Shown: positions 14,426 through 24,503 of the stretch, one piece after another | Layout of the letters: each line of letters starts with the position of its first letter | Numbering within the stretch: the first letter of the stretch is position 1 | Source of the DNA: Nocardioides panacisoli | GTDB taxonomy: Bacteria; Actinomycetota; Actinomycetes; Propionibacteriales; Nocardioidaceae | DNA length: 64,000 nucleotides | Assembly (NCBI RefSeq): GCF_019448235.1 | Contig: NZ_CP080409.1 | Coordinates: forward strand, 1,178,001 to 1,242,000 | Reading direction: 5' to 3' | Made by a program: the position numbers and the translations under genes | The notes under the pieces: model-generated | The model's input: only the letters and a program-made list of their open reading frames with translations | What the model was told of the DNA's origin: nothing | Database searches by the model: none

Positions 14426-15595
14426 TCAGCAGCGCTCGGACTCGTCGCGGCAGTACTGGTTCAGCTCGTCCACATTGCCGTTGTGCTCGGACAGGGTCTC
14501 GGCGAACTTGGTCTCGCCGGTGTCGAGGTTGACCGTCACGTAGTAGAACCAGTCACCGTCCGCCGGCTCCACCGCGGCCTTGATCGCCTCGTCCCCGGGG
14601 GACTCGATCGGCCCCGGCGGCAGGCCGGTGTTCTTGTAGGTGTTGTACGGCGAGTCGATCTCGCGGTCCTCGGCCGTCGTCCGGGCGCCGAGCCCGTCAC
14701 CGTGGGCGTAGTTGACCGTGGCATCGAGCTGCAGCAGACCGTTGGTGCCCTGGTCCGTCCGCTCGATCCGGTTGTAGATCACCCGCGAGACGCGGGTCAT
14801 GTACTCCGGCGGGGCCTCCGCCTCGATCAGCGAGGCGATGGTCATGATCTCGTGCGGCGAGTAGCCCAGCTCCTCCGCGCGGGCCTCGAGGTCCGCGTCC
14901 GACGCCGCCTGCTGCCAGCGCTCGACCATCGCTGTCAGGATCGTGCGCGGCGTGTCGGTGGGGCTGACGGCGTACGTCGCCGGGAAGAGGTAGCCCTCGG
15001 GGTTGCCGCCGGCCTGCTCGGGCAGCCCGATCCGCTCGGGGTTGTCCAGCAGCTTCTGGAACCGCTGCTGGGAGAACTCGGTCTCCTTGCCCAGCCGTTC
15101 GACGATCGCGCTGACACGGAGCCCCTCGGGGATGGTCACCATCGTCTGCACGACGTTCGCCGGGTCCACCAGCACCCCGACGGCGTCGTCCGCGGTCATC
15201 TTCTCCTGCATCAGGTAGCTGCCGACCTGGATGCCGCGGGTCTCGTCGGAGCGAGCCCGCGCGGCGTCGACGAAGGCCTCGCTCGAGGCGACGACGTCCA
15301 ACTCCGCCAGGGCGCTGCCCATCGAGGCGACCGACTGTCCCGACTCCACGGTGAAGACCACCTCCCCGCTGGCGTCCGCACCGGAGTAGTCCTCCGGACC
15401 CGAGAACCGCTCACGGACCTGGTCGATCCCGGCGTTGACGGCCCACCAGCCGGCCACGGCGAAGACGACGAGCACCAGCAGCACCGGCAGGCAGCCCCTG
15501 CCCCGCCGCCGCTTCCCGCGCCGCGCTCCCGGTGCAGGACGGTCCTCGGCCGCCTCCTGCGGCTGGTCATCCCCCGGGAACAGCGGTTCGCTCAT
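14426..15595 (-). CDS. mltG: Endolytic peptidoglycan transglycosylase MltG
   Basis: A 389-residue single-pass membrane protein (YceG-like). A basic cytoplasmic stretch (about residues 25-38) precedes one transmembrane helix (CLPVLLVLVVFAVAGWWAV), then a LysM-like and the catalytic domain. The active-site segment IASLIEAEA near residue 265 corresponds to the catalytic Glu region of E. coli MltG, and YNTYKNTGLPPGPI is a family hallmark. It cleaves nascent glycan strands and sets their length. I chose the ATG at 15595 over one 18 bases upstream because GAGAGG lies properly before it. Confidence 0.95.
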   Translation of the reverse strand: MSEPLFPGDDQPQEAAEDRPAPGARRGKRRRGRGCLPVLLVLVVFAVAGWWAVNAGIDQVRERFSGPEDYSGADASGEVVFTVESGQSVASMGSALAELDVVASSEAFVDAARARSDETRGIQVGSYLMQEKMTADDAVGVLVDPANVVQTMVTIPEGLRVSAIVERLGKETEFSQQRFQKLLDNPERIGLPEQAGGNPEGYLFPATYAVSPTDTPRTILTAMVERWQQAASDADLEARAEELGYSPHEIMTIASLIEAEAPPEYMTRVSRVIYNRIERTDQGTNGLLQLDATVNYAHGDGLGARTTAEDREIDSPYNTYKNTGLPPGPIESPGDEAIKAAVEPADGDWFYYVTVNLDTGETKFAETLSEHNGNVDELNQYCRDESERC

Positions 15596-15599
15596 CGGC

Positions 15600-16076
15600 T
15601 CAGGCCTCTCCATCGGAATCGTCCGAGTCGGTGGTCACCAGTTCGCCCGCGGGCTCCCCGGTCGCCCTCTCCGCGTCGAGGGCATGTTGGAGGATCACCA
15701 CGGCGGCGACCTGGTCCACGACCGCACGCCGATCCGACCCCTTGCGTTGGCCTCGGAGCATAGCCTCTGCCGTCACAGTGGTGAGGCGCTCGTCATAGAG
15801 CCGGACCGGGACGGGATCGACACGCCGGGCCAGCAGCCGGGCGAAGCGCCGTACCTTGGCAGCAGCAGGTCCCTCGTCACCGCGCAACGAGCGGGGCAGA
15901 CCGACGATCACCTCGACGGCCTCCTCGTCGCGCACCAGACGGGTGATGCGGGACAGGTCGCCACGCCCGCGCCGCACCGTCTCGACGGGCGTGGCGAGGG
16001 TGCCGCTCGGGTCGCACCGCGCGACGCCGATCCGGGCATCCCCCGGGTCGACGCCGAGCCGTACGCCGTGCCTCAT
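15600..16076 (-). CDS. ruvX: RuvX/YqgF family Holliday junction resolvase-like protein
   Basis: A 158-residue RNase H-fold protein. The first catalytic Asp lies in [20 protein letters not shown] and DERLTT are further family motifs, and the late Asp is in [10 protein letters not shown]. Members act as putative Holliday junction resolvases or in pre-16S rRNA 5' end maturation. The ATG overlaps the alaS stop (ATGA), and mltG follows four bases after its stop. The alaS-ruvX-mltG-aroE order is conserved in actinobacteria. Confidence 0.93.
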   Translation of the reverse strand: MRHGVRLGVDPGDARIGVARCDPSGTLATPVETVRRGRGDLSRITRLVRDEEAVEVIVGLPRSLRGDEGPAAAKVRRFARLLARRVDPVPVRLYDERLTTVTAEAMLRGQRKGSDRRAVVDQVAAVVILQHALDAERATGEPAGELVTTDSDDSDGEA

Positions 16077-18775
16077 CGGGCCTCGGTGACAGCGGCGGAC
16101 ACGGCGGCCAGTGCCTCGTCGATGCGGGAGGTGTCGCTGCCACCACCCTGCGCGACGTCGGCCTTGCCGCCGCCCTTGCCGCCCACGTAGGGGCCGACGG
16201 TCTGCACCAGGTCGTTGGCCGACAGTCCGCGGTCGCGCGCGGCGTCGTTGAGGGCGGCCACGACGGCGACCTTGCCCTCGGCCGCGCCGATGACGACCAC
16301 GACACCGGGAGTGCCGGCGGGCAGCCGACCGCGGACGTCGAGTGCGAGCGTGCGGACGTCCCCGCCCGTGGCCCCGTCGACACGGTGGGCGACCAGCTTG
16401 ATGCCGGCGATGTCCTCGGCACCCGTGGCGAGCTCGCCACCGCTGGCCAGCAGCTTGTCCAGGCGGACCTTCTCGATCTCCTTCTCCGCGGTGCGGAGCC
16501 GCTCGACCAGGTCGTTCACCCGCTCGGGCAGGTCCTCGGGCCGGGTCTTGAGGGTGTCGGCGAGCTGCGCGACGAGCACGTGCTCGCGGGCGAGGAACTG
16601 GTAGGCGTCGGAGCCCACCAGCGCCTCCACACGGCGTACGCCGGAGCCGATCGAGGACTCCCCGAGCAGCTTGATGACGCCGAGCCGTCCGGTGTTGTGG
16701 GCGTGGGTGCCACCGCACAGCTCGCGCGCCCAGTCCCCCACCGAGACCACGCGGACCTCGTCGCCGTACTTCTCGCCGAACAGCGCCATCGCACCGGAGG
16801 CGACCGCCTCCTTCTGGCTCATGACCTCCGCCTCGACGGCCAGGTCGTCGAGGACGACCTCGTTGACCCGCGCCTCCACGTCGGCCATGACCGACTCGGG
16901 CACGGCACCGGTGGCGGAGAAGTCGAACCGGAAGCGGCCGGGCGAGTTCTCCGACCCCGCCTGCGTGGCGGTCTCGCCGAGCGCCTCCCGGAAGGCCTTG
17001 TGCACCATGTGCGTCGCCGTGTGCGACCGCGAGATCGACAGGCGCCGTGCCGTGTCGACGTGCGCCTGGGCGAGCAGGCCGGTGGTGACCTCCCCCTCGA
17101 GGACCTTCGCGCGGTGCACGATCATCCCGGTGATGGGCGACTGGACGTCGCTGACCTCGACCCGGGCGCCGTTGGCGAGCTCGATGATGCCGTGGTCGGC
17201 GAGCTGGCCGCCACCCTCGGCGTAGAACGGGGTGCGGTCGAGCACGAGCTCGACCTCGTCGCCGGACTCGGCGGCCGGGACCACGCCGCCGTCGCGGACG
17301 ATCCCGCGGACGGTGCCCTCGTCGACCACCGTGTCGTAGCCGGTGAAGTCCACGGCGCGCTGCAGCCCGTCGGCGATCTCGCGGTACGCCGCCGCGTCGC
17401 GGTGGCCGCCCTTCTTCGCCTTCGCGTCGGCCTTGGCCCGGTCGCGCTGCTCGGCCATGAGGCGCCGGAAGCCGTCCTCGTCCACCGAGAGGCCCTGCTC
17501 CGCGGCCATCTCCAGCGTCAGGTCGATCGGGAAGCCGTAGGTGTCGTGCAACGCGAAGGCCTTGTCGCCCGAGAGCTGGGTGCCACCGGTCTGCTTCACC
17601 TCGCCGGCGGCGTTGTCGAAGATCTGGGTGCCGGTGCGCAGCGTCTGCCGGAAGGTGTCCTCCTCGGCGAACGCCACGGTGGAGATGCGCTCCCAGTCGC
17701 GGTGGAGCTCCTCGTAGGTCTCCCCCATCTTGTCCCGGCTGACGGGCAGCAGCTCGGGGAGCACGCGGTCCTCACAGCCCAGCAGCCGCATCGAGCGGAC
17801 CGCGCGGCGCAGCAGCCGGCGCAGCACGTAGCCGCGCGCCTCGTTGCCCGGGGTGACGCCGTCGCTGATGAGCATCATCGAGGAGCGCACGTGGTCGGCC
17901 ACGACGCGGAAGCGGACGTCGTCGTCGGGGTTGGCGCCGTACCGCTTGCCACTGAGCTCCTGGGCCTTCTCGATGACCGGGAACATGACGTCGATCTCGT
18001 ACATGTTCTCGCGGCCCTGGGTGAGGAAGGCGACCCGCTCCAGGCCCATGCCGGTGTCGATGTTCTTGCTCGGCAGCGACCCGGCGATGTCGAAGTCGTC
18101 CTTGGCACGGACCGCGGACAGCTCGTCCTGCATGAAGACCAGGTTCCAGAACTCCAGCAGCCGGTCCTCCAGGTCGGTCGGCATGTCCGGACCCAGGCGC
18201 GAGGGGTCGAAGTCGGGGCCGTACTCCGGGCCGCGGTCGTAGAGGATCTCCGAGCACGGGCCGCCGGGTCCGGGCACGCCCATGGACCAGTAGTTCTCCT
18301 TGCGGCCGAGCCGCAGGATGCGCTCGTCGGGCAGGCCGGTGACCTTCTTCCACAGCGCGACCGCCTCGTCGTCCTCGGCGTACACGCTCGGGTAGAGGCG
18401 CCCCTCCTCGAACCCCCACCCGCCGTCGGCGGCCGGCTTGGTGCACAGCTCCCACGCCAGCTCGATGGCGCGCTCCTTGAAGTAGTCCCCGAAGGAGAAG
18501 TTGCCGCACATCTCGAAGAACGTGCCGTGGCGCGTGGTCTTGCCGACGTCCTCGATGTCGGGGGTGCGGATGCACTTCTGCACGCTGGTGGCGCGATCGT
18601 ACGGCGGGGTCTCCTGACCGAGGAAGAACGGCTTGAAGGGCACCATCCCCGCGTTGACGAACAGCAGGTTCGGGTCCTCCAGCAGCAGCGACGCCGAGGG
18701 CACAGCCGTGTGACCGGCGGCTTCGAAGTGTGCGACGAAGCGGCGGCGGATCTCGGCGGTGCTCATGGGGTCCAT
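16073..18775 (-). CDS. alaS: Alanine--tRNA ligase
   Basis: A 900-residue class II synthetase. The catalytic domain begins [20 protein letters not shown], with motif 2 around [20 protein letters not shown]. The editing domain has HTATHMVH and the [10 protein letters not shown] zinc site, and the Gly-rich C-Ala tail ends [14 protein letters not shown]. The first ATG (18775) overlaps the upstream stop as TGATG; a second ATG nine bases in (MSTAEI) is an equally good start. Confidence 0.98.
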   Translation of the reverse strand: MDPMSTAEIRRRFVAHFEAAGHTAVPSASLLLEDPNLLFVNAGMVPFKPFFLGQETPPYDRATSVQKCIRTPDIEDVGKTTRHGTFFEMCGNFSFGDYFKERAIELAWELCTKPAADGGWGFEEGRLYPSVYAEDDEAVALWKKVTGLPDERILRLGRKENYWSMGVPGPGGPCSEILYDRGPEYGPDFDPSRLGPDMPTDLEDRLLEFWNLVFMQDELSAVRAKDDFDIAGSLPSKNIDTGMGLERVAFLTQGRENMYEIDVMFPVIEKAQELSGKRYGANPDDDVRFRVVADHVRSSMMLISDGVTPGNEARGYVLRRLLRRAVRSMRLLGCEDRVLPELLPVSRDKMGETYEELHRDWERISTVAFAEEDTFRQTLRTGTQIFDNAAGEVKQTGGTQLSGDKAFALHDTYGFPIDLTLEMAAEQGLSVDEDGFRRLMAEQRDRAKADAKAKKGGHRDAAAYREIADGLQRAVDFTGYDTVVDEGTVRGIVRDGGVVPAAESGDEVELVLDRTPFYAEGGGQLADHGIIELANGARVEVSDVQSPITGMIVHRAKVLEGEVTTGLLAQAHVDTARRLSISRSHTATHMVHKAFREALGETATQAGSENSPGRFRFDFSATGAVPESVMADVEARVNEVVLDDLAVEAEVMSQKEAVASGAMALFGEKYGDEVRVVSVGDWARELCGGTHAHNTGRLGVIKLLGESSIGSGVRRVEALVGSDAYQFLAREHVLVAQLADTLKTRPEDLPERVNDLVERLRTAEKEIEKVRLDKLLASGGELATGAEDIAGIKLVAHRVDGATGGDVRTLALDVRGRLPAGTPGVVVVIGAAEGKVAVVAALNDAARDRGLSANDLVQTVGPYVGGKGGGKADVAQGGGSDTSRIDEALAAVSAAVTEAR

Positions 18776-19065
18776 CAGTCGGTGTCCTCCTGCGGTGGGA
18801 TCGGTCGGGGTGAGTCTGGTGCATCGGGGCCGGGGAGCGCACGGCGGTTCTCGTCGCCGAGCTCGTAGCGCTCGCGCAGCTCCACCTCGGCCTCGGCCTG
18901 TCCCCGGGCGACCTCCTCGCGGAACAGGCGCGCACCGAGGCTGGCGGCCTTGACACGATGACGCACGCCCTCGGCGGTGAACTCGTCGGCGAACCGCTTG
19001 GCCTTCAGGCTGCCGTACACGCCGGCCGCGGCACCGGCGGCGAAGAAGAAGCCGGCCCTGATCAT
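18775..19065 (-). CDS. Small conserved protein upstream of alaS (DUF6167-like)
   Basis: A 96-residue protein with one N-terminal hydrophobic segment ([20 protein letters not shown]) and a charged, coiled-coil-prone remainder rich in Glu and Arg. Its position and shape match the small protein encoded next to alaS in Streptomyces and other actinobacteria, but no function is known. The ATG at 19065 has GAGGAG eight bases before it; an in-frame start 42 bases further up lacks a ribosome site. Coupled to alaS by TGATG. Confidence 0.75.
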   Translation of the reverse strand: MIRAGFFFAAGAAAGVYGSLKAKRFADEFTAEGVRHRVKAASLGARLFREEVARGQAEAEVELRERYELGDENRRALPGPDAPDSPRPIPPQEDTD

Positions 19066-19168
19066 GTGGCGCTCCTCGCGCTCATGCGTCTCCTCCTGCA
19101 CGAGCACTGCGGTGCCTCGCTCCGGCGGGCCTCGTTCCTCGCCCCACCTCCGCGGGGGCTCCTCGCAC

Positions 19169-19681
19169 TCATGCGTCGACGCTCTCTCGCTGCCGCGCCT
19201 CCCACTCGCGCACCGCCTGCTTCACGTCGGCGCGACGCTGCTTGCGGGAGCGCTTCACCTCCCGCTTCATCTCGAACCGGATGCGGTTGCGGGTCTCCGG
19301 CGCCAGGGCTCGGCGCAGGCCGGCGACGAGGGAGGCGGCACGCACCATCGACTCCCGCACCACCTGGTCGGCGAAGGCCGGGCCGGGCAGCATCGGGGCG
19401 GCCGGCCTGGGCTTGCCGAGCTCGGTGATGAGGTACTCCGGGTCCTCCTCGCGCGCAGGGACCGACGTGGCCGGCTCGCTCGCGTCGAGCCGCTCCTCGA
19501 TCTCGGCGAGGTGGTGCCCCAACTCGTCAGCACGCACCGATGCGGCCGCCACGACCTCCTCGGTGTGCTGGCGCACACGGCGTACGACGACCAGCAGCGC
19601 GACGGTCGCGGCGACCAGCCCGAGGAGCGCGAGCAGCACCAGCACGGCGAGCCATGCGGGGACGGCGAACTCTCCAGTCAC
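19169..19681 (-). CDS. Single-pass membrane protein of unknown function
   Basis: A 170-residue protein with one N-terminal transmembrane helix (AWLAVLVLLALLGLVAATVALLVVV), then a coiled-coil-like stretch (about residues 35-70) and a basic C-terminus (EMKREVKRSRKQRRADVKQA). This resembles the DUF948-type protein found beside alaS in actinobacteria, but the match is by shape and context. Two GTG starts are possible, at 19702 (overlapping rarA) and 19681; I prefer the latter for its GGGTCGGGG upstream. The 103 bases to the next gene contain two copies of CTCATGCGTC. Confidence 0.7.
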   Translation of the reverse strand: MTGEFAVPAWLAVLVLLALLGLVAATVALLVVVRRVRQHTEEVVAAASVRADELGHHLAEIEERLDASEPATSVPAREEDPEYLITELGKPRPAAPMLPGPAFADQVVRESMVRAASLVAGLRRALAPETRNRIRFEMKREVKRSRKQRRADVKQAVREWEARQRESVDA

Positions 19682-19691
19682 GACCCCGACC

Positions 19692-21074
19692 CTATCTGCC
19701 ACGGATCAGCCGGCGGATCCGCTCCCAGCGTTCCTTCACGCCCGCCTCGGCCCCGTGCTCGGTGGGCCGGTAGTAGGCGGCGTCGCCGATCGCGTCGGGC
19801 GCGTACTGCTGGGTCGCGATCCCGTACGGCGCGTCGTGGCTGTAGACGTAGTCGGTGCCGTGGCCGAGCCGCTCCGCCCCGGCGTAGTGGGCGTCGCGCA
19901 GGTGCGCGGGCACCTGCCCGATCCTGCCCGCGCGTACGTCGGCGATCGCGGCGTCGACGGCGGTGATGACGGCGTTGGACTTGGGGGCGGTGGCCAGCGC
20001 GATGGTGGCCTGGGCGAGCGCGATGCGCGCCTCGGGCATGCCGATGAGCTGGACGGTGTGGGCAGCGGCGACGGCGGTCTGCAGGGCGGTGGGGTCCGCG
20101 AGGCCGATGTCCTCGCTGGCCGAGATCACCAGCCGACGTGCGAGGAACCGCGGGTCCTCCCCCGCCTCGATCATGCGGGCCAGGTAGTGCAGCGCCGCGT
20201 CGGCGTCAGAGCCCCGGACCGACTTGATGAAGGCGCTGATCACGTCGTAGTGCTGGTCGCCGTCGCGGTCGTAGCGGACCGCTGCCTGGTCCGCGGCCGC
20301 CTCGACGGTGGCGAGGTCGATGACCACCGGCGCGTCCGGCGTACCGTCCATGGCCGGCCCCGTCGCGGACCAGCCGGCGGCTGCCGCGGCGGCCTCCAGG
20401 TAGGTGAGCGCTCGGCGGGCGTCCCCTCCCGCGAGGCGGAGCACGTGGTCGCGGGCGTCCTCGGCGAGGGTGACGCGGCCACCGAGGCCGCGCTCGTCGG
20501 TGACCGCCCGGTCCAGCACGGACCCGATGTCGGCGTCGGTCAGCGACTCCAGGCGGAGCAGCAGGCTGCGGGAGAGCAGCGGGGAGATCACGCTGAAGCT
20601 GGGGTTCTCCGTCGTCGCGGCGACCAGCGTGACCCACCGGTTCTCCACGCCGGGCAGCAGCGCGTCCTGCTGGGCCTTGCTGAAGCGGTGCACCTCGTCG
20701 ACGAACAGCACCGTCTCCTCCCCGGCGCCCACCAGTCGCGACCGGGCGGCCTGGATGGCCTCCCGGACGTCCTTGACGCCGGCGGAGACGGCGGAGACCT
20801 CCACGAAGTGCCGACCGGTCTGCTGGCTGATGATCGAGGCGATCGTTGTCTTGCCGGTGCCGGGAGGTCCCCACAGCAGGATCGAGAGGGACTGGTCCCC
20901 CTCGATCAGCTGCCGCAGCGGCGACCCGGCGCGCTTGAGCTGCGCCTGGCCGACCAGCTCGTCCAGCGTCCGCGGCCGCATTCGGACCGCGAGCGGCGTC
21001 GCAGCGTGGTCCGCCGAGGCGAGGGAGCCGCCGCCGACACTCGGCGGCGCTCCCATCTCGAACAGGCCGTCCAC
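19692..21074 (-). CDS. rarA: Replication-associated recombination protein A (AAA+ ATPase)
   Basis: A 460-residue AAA+ ATPase (RarA/MgsA; Mgs1/WRNIP1 family) acting at stalled replication forks. The N-terminal family motif [16 protein letters not shown] is near residue 30, Walker [10 protein letters not shown] near 70 and Walker [10 protein letters not shown] near 123. The C-terminal tetramerisation part ends with the YSHDAPYGI and [10 protein letters not shown] motifs. Starts at TTG 21083, GTG 21074 or ATG 21056 are possible; the GTG gives MDGLFEMG, the common pattern. Confidence 0.95.
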   Translation of the reverse strand: MDGLFEMGAPPSVGGGSLASADHAATPLAVRMRPRTLDELVGQAQLKRAGSPLRQLIEGDQSLSILLWGPPGTGKTTIASIISQQTGRHFVEVSAVSAGVKDVREAIQAARSRLVGAGEETVLFVDEVHRFSKAQQDALLPGVENRWVTLVAATTENPSFSVISPLLSRSLLLRLESLTDADIGSVLDRAVTDERGLGGRVTLAEDARDHVLRLAGGDARRALTYLEAAAAAAGWSATGPAMDGTPDAPVVIDLATVEAAADQAAVRYDRDGDQHYDVISAFIKSVRGSDADAALHYLARMIEAGEDPRFLARRLVISASEDIGLADPTALQTAVAAAHTVQLIGMPEARIALAQATIALATAPKSNAVITAVDAAIADVRAGRIGQVPAHLRDAHYAGAERLGHGTDYVYSHDAPYGIATQQYAPDAIGDAAYYRPTEHGAEAGVKERWERIRRLIRGR

Positions 21075-21096
21075 CTGCCCCAATCTACGTCGCGGC

Positions 21097-22299
21097 TCAG
21101 GAGTCGTCGCGGTCGGCGTGCACCGTGCGACGGCCCTGGAAGTCGTGCCAGGTGCTGCTGTAGCCGGGACCGGTCTCGAGCCCCTCCGCCGGAGTGGCCC
21201 CGGGGACCGCCTCGCCGTGGTTGTCCACGCCGAGCAGCGGCGCCGTCACCGGGGCCGCCGGGTGGTGGCCGATCTCGCCGGCGAAGTGGCAGGCGACCTT
21301 GTGCCGCTCGCCGATCTGCACCAGCGGGGGCTCCACGGCGGCGCAGATGTCCTGCGCGATCGGGCACCGCGTGCGGAACCGGCACCCCGACGGGGGGTTG
21401 ATCGGGCTCGGTACGTCACCCTGCAGCTCGATGCGGTCGCGTCGACCACCCACCTCGGCCTGCTTCACGTCGGGGATCGCCGACAGCAGCGCCTGCGTGT
21501 AGGGGTGGTGGGCGTGGTGGTAGATGCGCTCGCGCTCGCCGACCTCGACGATCTTGCCGAGGTACATCACCGCGATCTCCGGGCAGAAGTGGCGTACGAC
21601 GGCCAGGTCGTGGGCGATGAAGAGGAACGCGACGTTGAACTCGCGCTGGATGTCCTGCAGCAGGTTGATCACCTGCGCCTGGATCGACACGTCCAGCGCC
21701 GAGACCGGCTCGTCGGCCACCAACAGCTTCGGCTGGAGCGTGAGCGCCCGCGCGATGCCGATGCGCTGCCGCTGGCCGCCGGAGAACTCGTGCGGATAGC
21801 GGTTGTAGTGCTCGGGGTTGAGCCCGACGATCTCGAGGAGCTCCTGCACGCGCGGCAGGATCTTGTCCTTGGGCACGACCTTGTGGATCGCCAGCGGCGC
21901 GCCGACGATCGCGCCGACCGTGTGCCGCGGGTTCAGCGAGCTGTAGGGATCCTGGAAGATCATCTGGATGTCCTGGCGCAGCGGCTTCAACGCGCGCGGC
22001 GCCAGCTGGGAGATGTCGCGACCCTCGAACTCGATCGAGCCGCTGGTCGGCTTGTCCAGCCGGGTGACCAGGCGACCGGTCGTCGACTTGCCACACCCGG
22101 ACTCGCCGACGAGGCCCAGCGACTGGCCGGCGCCGATCTGGAAGCTCACGTCGTCCACGGCCTGGACGTGCCCCACCGTCCTGCGGATGACCCCGGAGGA
22201 CTTCACCGGGAAATACATCCGCAGGTCGTTGACGCGCAGCAGCGGGTCGCTGCCGGTGCCGTTCGTCGTCGTCTGGGTTGCGGTCTGCGGAGTGCTCAT
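21097..22299 (-). CDS. dppF: Oligopeptide/dipeptide ABC transporter ATP-binding protein (second ATPase)
   Basis: A 400-residue ATPase of the Opp/Dpp type. Walker A is GESGCGKST, the signature is [12 protein letters not shown], Walker [13 protein letters not shown] and the H-loop IAHDL. The C-terminal oligopeptide-specific region has the Cys cluster of the iron-sulphur-binding Opp/Dpp ATPases ([14 protein letters not shown]). It is longer than usual by a ~60-residue C-terminal tail without recognisable motifs. Its ATG overlaps the dppD stop (ATGA). Last gene of the five-gene importer operon. Confidence 0.95.
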   Translation of the reverse strand: MSTPQTATQTTTNGTGSDPLLRVNDLRMYFPVKSSGVIRRTVGHVQAVDDVSFQIGAGQSLGLVGESGCGKSTTGRLVTRLDKPTSGSIEFEGRDISQLAPRALKPLRQDIQMIFQDPYSSLNPRHTVGAIVGAPLAIHKVVPKDKILPRVQELLEIVGLNPEHYNRYPHEFSGGQRQRIGIARALTLQPKLLVADEPVSALDVSIQAQVINLLQDIQREFNVAFLFIAHDLAVVRHFCPEIAVMYLGKIVEVGERERIYHHAHHPYTQALLSAIPDVKQAEVGGRRDRIELQGDVPSPINPPSGCRFRTRCPIAQDICAAVEPPLVQIGERHKVACHFAGEIGHHPAAPVTAPLLGVDNHGEAVPGATPAEGLETGPGYSSTWHDFQGRRTVHADRDDS

Positions 22300-23315
22300 C
22301 GCTGCGTCACCGCCTCGGCGCGCACGGCCTCGGGGTTGTCGAGGTGGCACCGCTTGAGGTGGCCACCGCCCTGCTGCCCGGGGAGCAGCTCGGGCAGCTC
22401 GGTGCGGCACAGGTCGCCACCGACCTTCTCGGTGTGCGGGCATCGGGGGTGGAACGCACACCCCGGGGGCGGGTTGAGCAGGCTGGGCGGCGTTCCCTTG
22501 ATGGGGATCAACGGCTCGTCCACGCTGGAGTGCAAGTCGGGCACGCTCTCCATCAGGCCCCACGTGTAGGGCATCTCGGGGTGGGTCATGATCTGCTTCG
22601 TCGTGCCGTACTCGACGGCGCGGCCGGCGTACATCACCAGCACGTCGTCGGCCATTTCCGCCACGACGCCGAGGTCGTGGGTGATGATGACGACCGCGGT
22701 GTCGAACTCCTTCTGCAGGCGCTGGAGCAGGTCCAGGATCTGGGCCTGCACCGTCACGTCCAGCGCGGTCGTGGGCTCGTCGGCAATGACCAGCTTGGGG
22801 TCGTTGATCAGTGCCATCGCGATCATCGCGCGCTGCCGCATGCCGCCGGAGAACTGGTGCGCGTAGTCGTCCACTCGACGGTCGGGCTGCGGGATGCCGA
22901 CCAGTTCGAGCATCTCGACCACCCGCGTCCGTGCCGCCTTCTTGGACACGTCGTGGTGCACCCGGTAGGCCTCGCTGAGCTGGTTGCCGACCGTGTAGAA
23001 GGGGTGCAGCGCCGAGAGCGGGTCCTGGAAGATCATCGCGACGTCCTTGCCGCGCAGCTGACGCATCTCCTCGTTCGACAGTGCGAGCAGGTCGGTGCCG
23101 TCGAGGCGGATCTCGCCGCTGACCTGGGCATTGGTGCCGCGGTGCAGGCCGAGGATCGCCGAGCTGGAGACCGACTTGCCCGAGCCGGACTCCCCCACGA
23201 TGCCCAGCGTCTTGCCCCGCTCGAGGGTGTAGGACAACCCGTCGGTCGCCTTCACGATGCCGTCCGGCGTCGGGAAGTGGACCTTGAGGTCGTCGACGGT
23301 GAGGAACTTGTCCAT
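22296..23315 (-). CDS. dppD: Oligopeptide/dipeptide ABC transporter ATP-binding protein (first ATPase)
   Basis: A 339-residue ATPase pairing with DppF. Walker A is GESGSGKSV, the signature FSGGMRQRAMIA, Walker B LVIADEPTTALD and the H-loop IITHDL. The C-terminal Cys motif CAFHPRCPHTEKVGGDLC is also present. The real start is the ATG giving MDKFLTVDDLKVHFPTPDG; the longer open frame upstream is a shadow of dppB. Confidence 0.95.
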   Translation of the reverse strand: MDKFLTVDDLKVHFPTPDGIVKATDGLSYTLERGKTLGIVGESGSGKSVSSSAILGLHRGTNAQVSGEIRLDGTDLLALSNEEMRQLRGKDVAMIFQDPLSALHPFYTVGNQLSEAYRVHHDVSKKAARTRVVEMLELVGIPQPDRRVDDYAHQFSGGMRQRAMIAMALINDPKLVIADEPTTALDVTVQAQILDLLQRLQKEFDTAVVIITHDLGVVAEMADDVLVMYAGRAVEYGTTKQIMTHPEMPYTWGLMESVPDLHSSVDEPLIPIKGTPPSLLNPPPGCAFHPRCPHTEKVGGDLCRTELPELLPGQQGGGHLKRCHLDNPEAVRAEAVTQR

Positions 23316-23329
23316 GAGAGTCGCCGTTC

Positions 23330-24346
23330 CTACCCGAGCCGGACCCGGGGGTCGATGAATGCGTACGAGATGTCGACGAGGATGTTCGCGACCACCACGA
23401 AGGCGGCCGAGAGCACCACGATCCCGATGATGGTGGGCAGGTCCCACGCGTTGCTCGCCTGGACGGTGAGCAGGCCGAGGCCCGGGTAGGCGAACACCGT
23501 CTCGGTGATGATCGCGCCACCGAGCAGCGTCGCGAGGTCCAGGCCGGTCATCGTGACGATCGGCGTCAACGCGGCACGCAGCCCGTGCTTGAAGAGCACC
23601 ACGCGTCCCGGGAGGCCCTTGGACCGGGCCGTGCGGATGTAGTCCTCGGTCATCGACTCGATGACGAAGGCACGCGTCATCCGGACATAGCCCGCCGTGA
23701 AGACGAGCGCGAGCGTGAACGCCGGCGCCAGCAGGTTCACCAGCCACGTCCAGAGACCGCCCTCCTCGATGGAGACGTAGCTCGGGAACGGGATGATCTG
23801 CCACTTCACCGCGAGGTACTTCAGGAAGAAGACACCGATGAAGAACGTCGGGAACGCGAACGCGATCAGCGTGGCACCGACGATGGCGCGATCCAGGAAG
23901 GATCCCTTGAAGACCGCGGCCATGATGCCGAAGAGCACGCCGCCGACCAGCCACATCACCATCGCCACCAGGCCCAGCGCGATCGTGATCGGGGCGTACT
24001 CGGTGATGAGCTCGTTGACGGTCGTGGAGTTGAGGTGCGAGTAGCCCATGCAGGGGGCGTCGCACTCGGTGACGACCTCGGGGGCCGCCGCGCGCAGCTC
24101 GGGGTCAGCCGGGTACTCGCGACCGGTGACGGTGCCCTTGACGAAGCTCCCCCACTGCTCGTACCACGGCTTGTCGTAGCCGAGCGCCTTGCGCACCTGG
24201 TCCCGTTGCGCCTCGGTGCAGTTCTTGCCGCACGCATAACGGGCAGCATCCACGGGACTCGCGAAGAACAGGAAGAACGTCACGAACGTCACCGCGAGCA
24301 GCAGCACGATGCCCACCATGCTGCGGCGTACGACGTATGCCCACAT
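23330..24346 (-). CDS. dppB: Oligopeptide/dipeptide ABC transporter permease (DppB type)
   Basis: A 338-residue permease with six predicted membrane helices. The first helix is followed by a long periplasmic loop with four Cys (ACGKNC, ECDAPC), possibly disulphide-bonded. The cytoplasmic EAA loop IESMTEDYIRTARSKGLPGRVVLFKHGLRAAL is typical for DppB. It forms the channel with the DppC-type permease encoded further upstream. A 13-bp hairpin precedes it. Confidence 0.94.
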   Translation of the reverse strand: MWAYVVRRSMVGIVLLLAVTFVTFFLFFASPVDAARYACGKNCTEAQRDQVRKALGYDKPWYEQWGSFVKGTVTGREYPADPELRAAAPEVVTECDAPCMGYSHLNSTTVNELITEYAPITIALGLVAMVMWLVGGVLFGIMAAVFKGSFLDRAIVGATLIAFAFPTFFIGVFFLKYLAVKWQIIPFPSYVSIEEGGLWTWLVNLLAPAFTLALVFTAGYVRMTRAFVIESMTEDYIRTARSKGLPGRVVLFKHGLRAALTPIVTMTGLDLATLLGGAIITETVFAYPGLGLLTVQASNAWDLPTIIGIVVLSAAFVVVANILVDISYAFIDPRVRLG

Positions 24347-24440
24347 CGGTCAGTTCACACCTTCGTTGATCGGGCTCGGCAGCCTGCTGGCGTGCCGGCG
24401 GGGAGAGTTGTGCTGTGCGGGTCCCCCGACCCCGCAGGCC

Positions 24441-24470
24441 GGTGGGTGGGTGCCCGAGCACCCACCCACC
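24441..24470 (-). terminator. Strong hairpin between the binding-protein gene and dppB
   Basis: A perfect 13-bp inverted repeat (GGTGGGTGGGTGC and GCACCCACCCACC) around a four-base loop, 34 bases after the binding-protein stop. No run of T follows on the minus strand. It is more likely an mRNA-stabilising or attenuating hairpin, giving more binding protein than permease, than a full terminator. The remaining 94 bases up to the dppB start show nothing else. Confidence 0.7.
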
Positions 24471-24503
24471 GTCCGGTGTTGTGCGGTTGGCCTCAGCCGA
24501 ACG

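Noticed and set aside
24441..24470. Hairpin as the end of the importer operon
   Set aside because: The downstream dppB, dppD and dppF genes have no other visible promoter and the hairpin lacks a T-run, so a stabilising or partial attenuator role is more likely.
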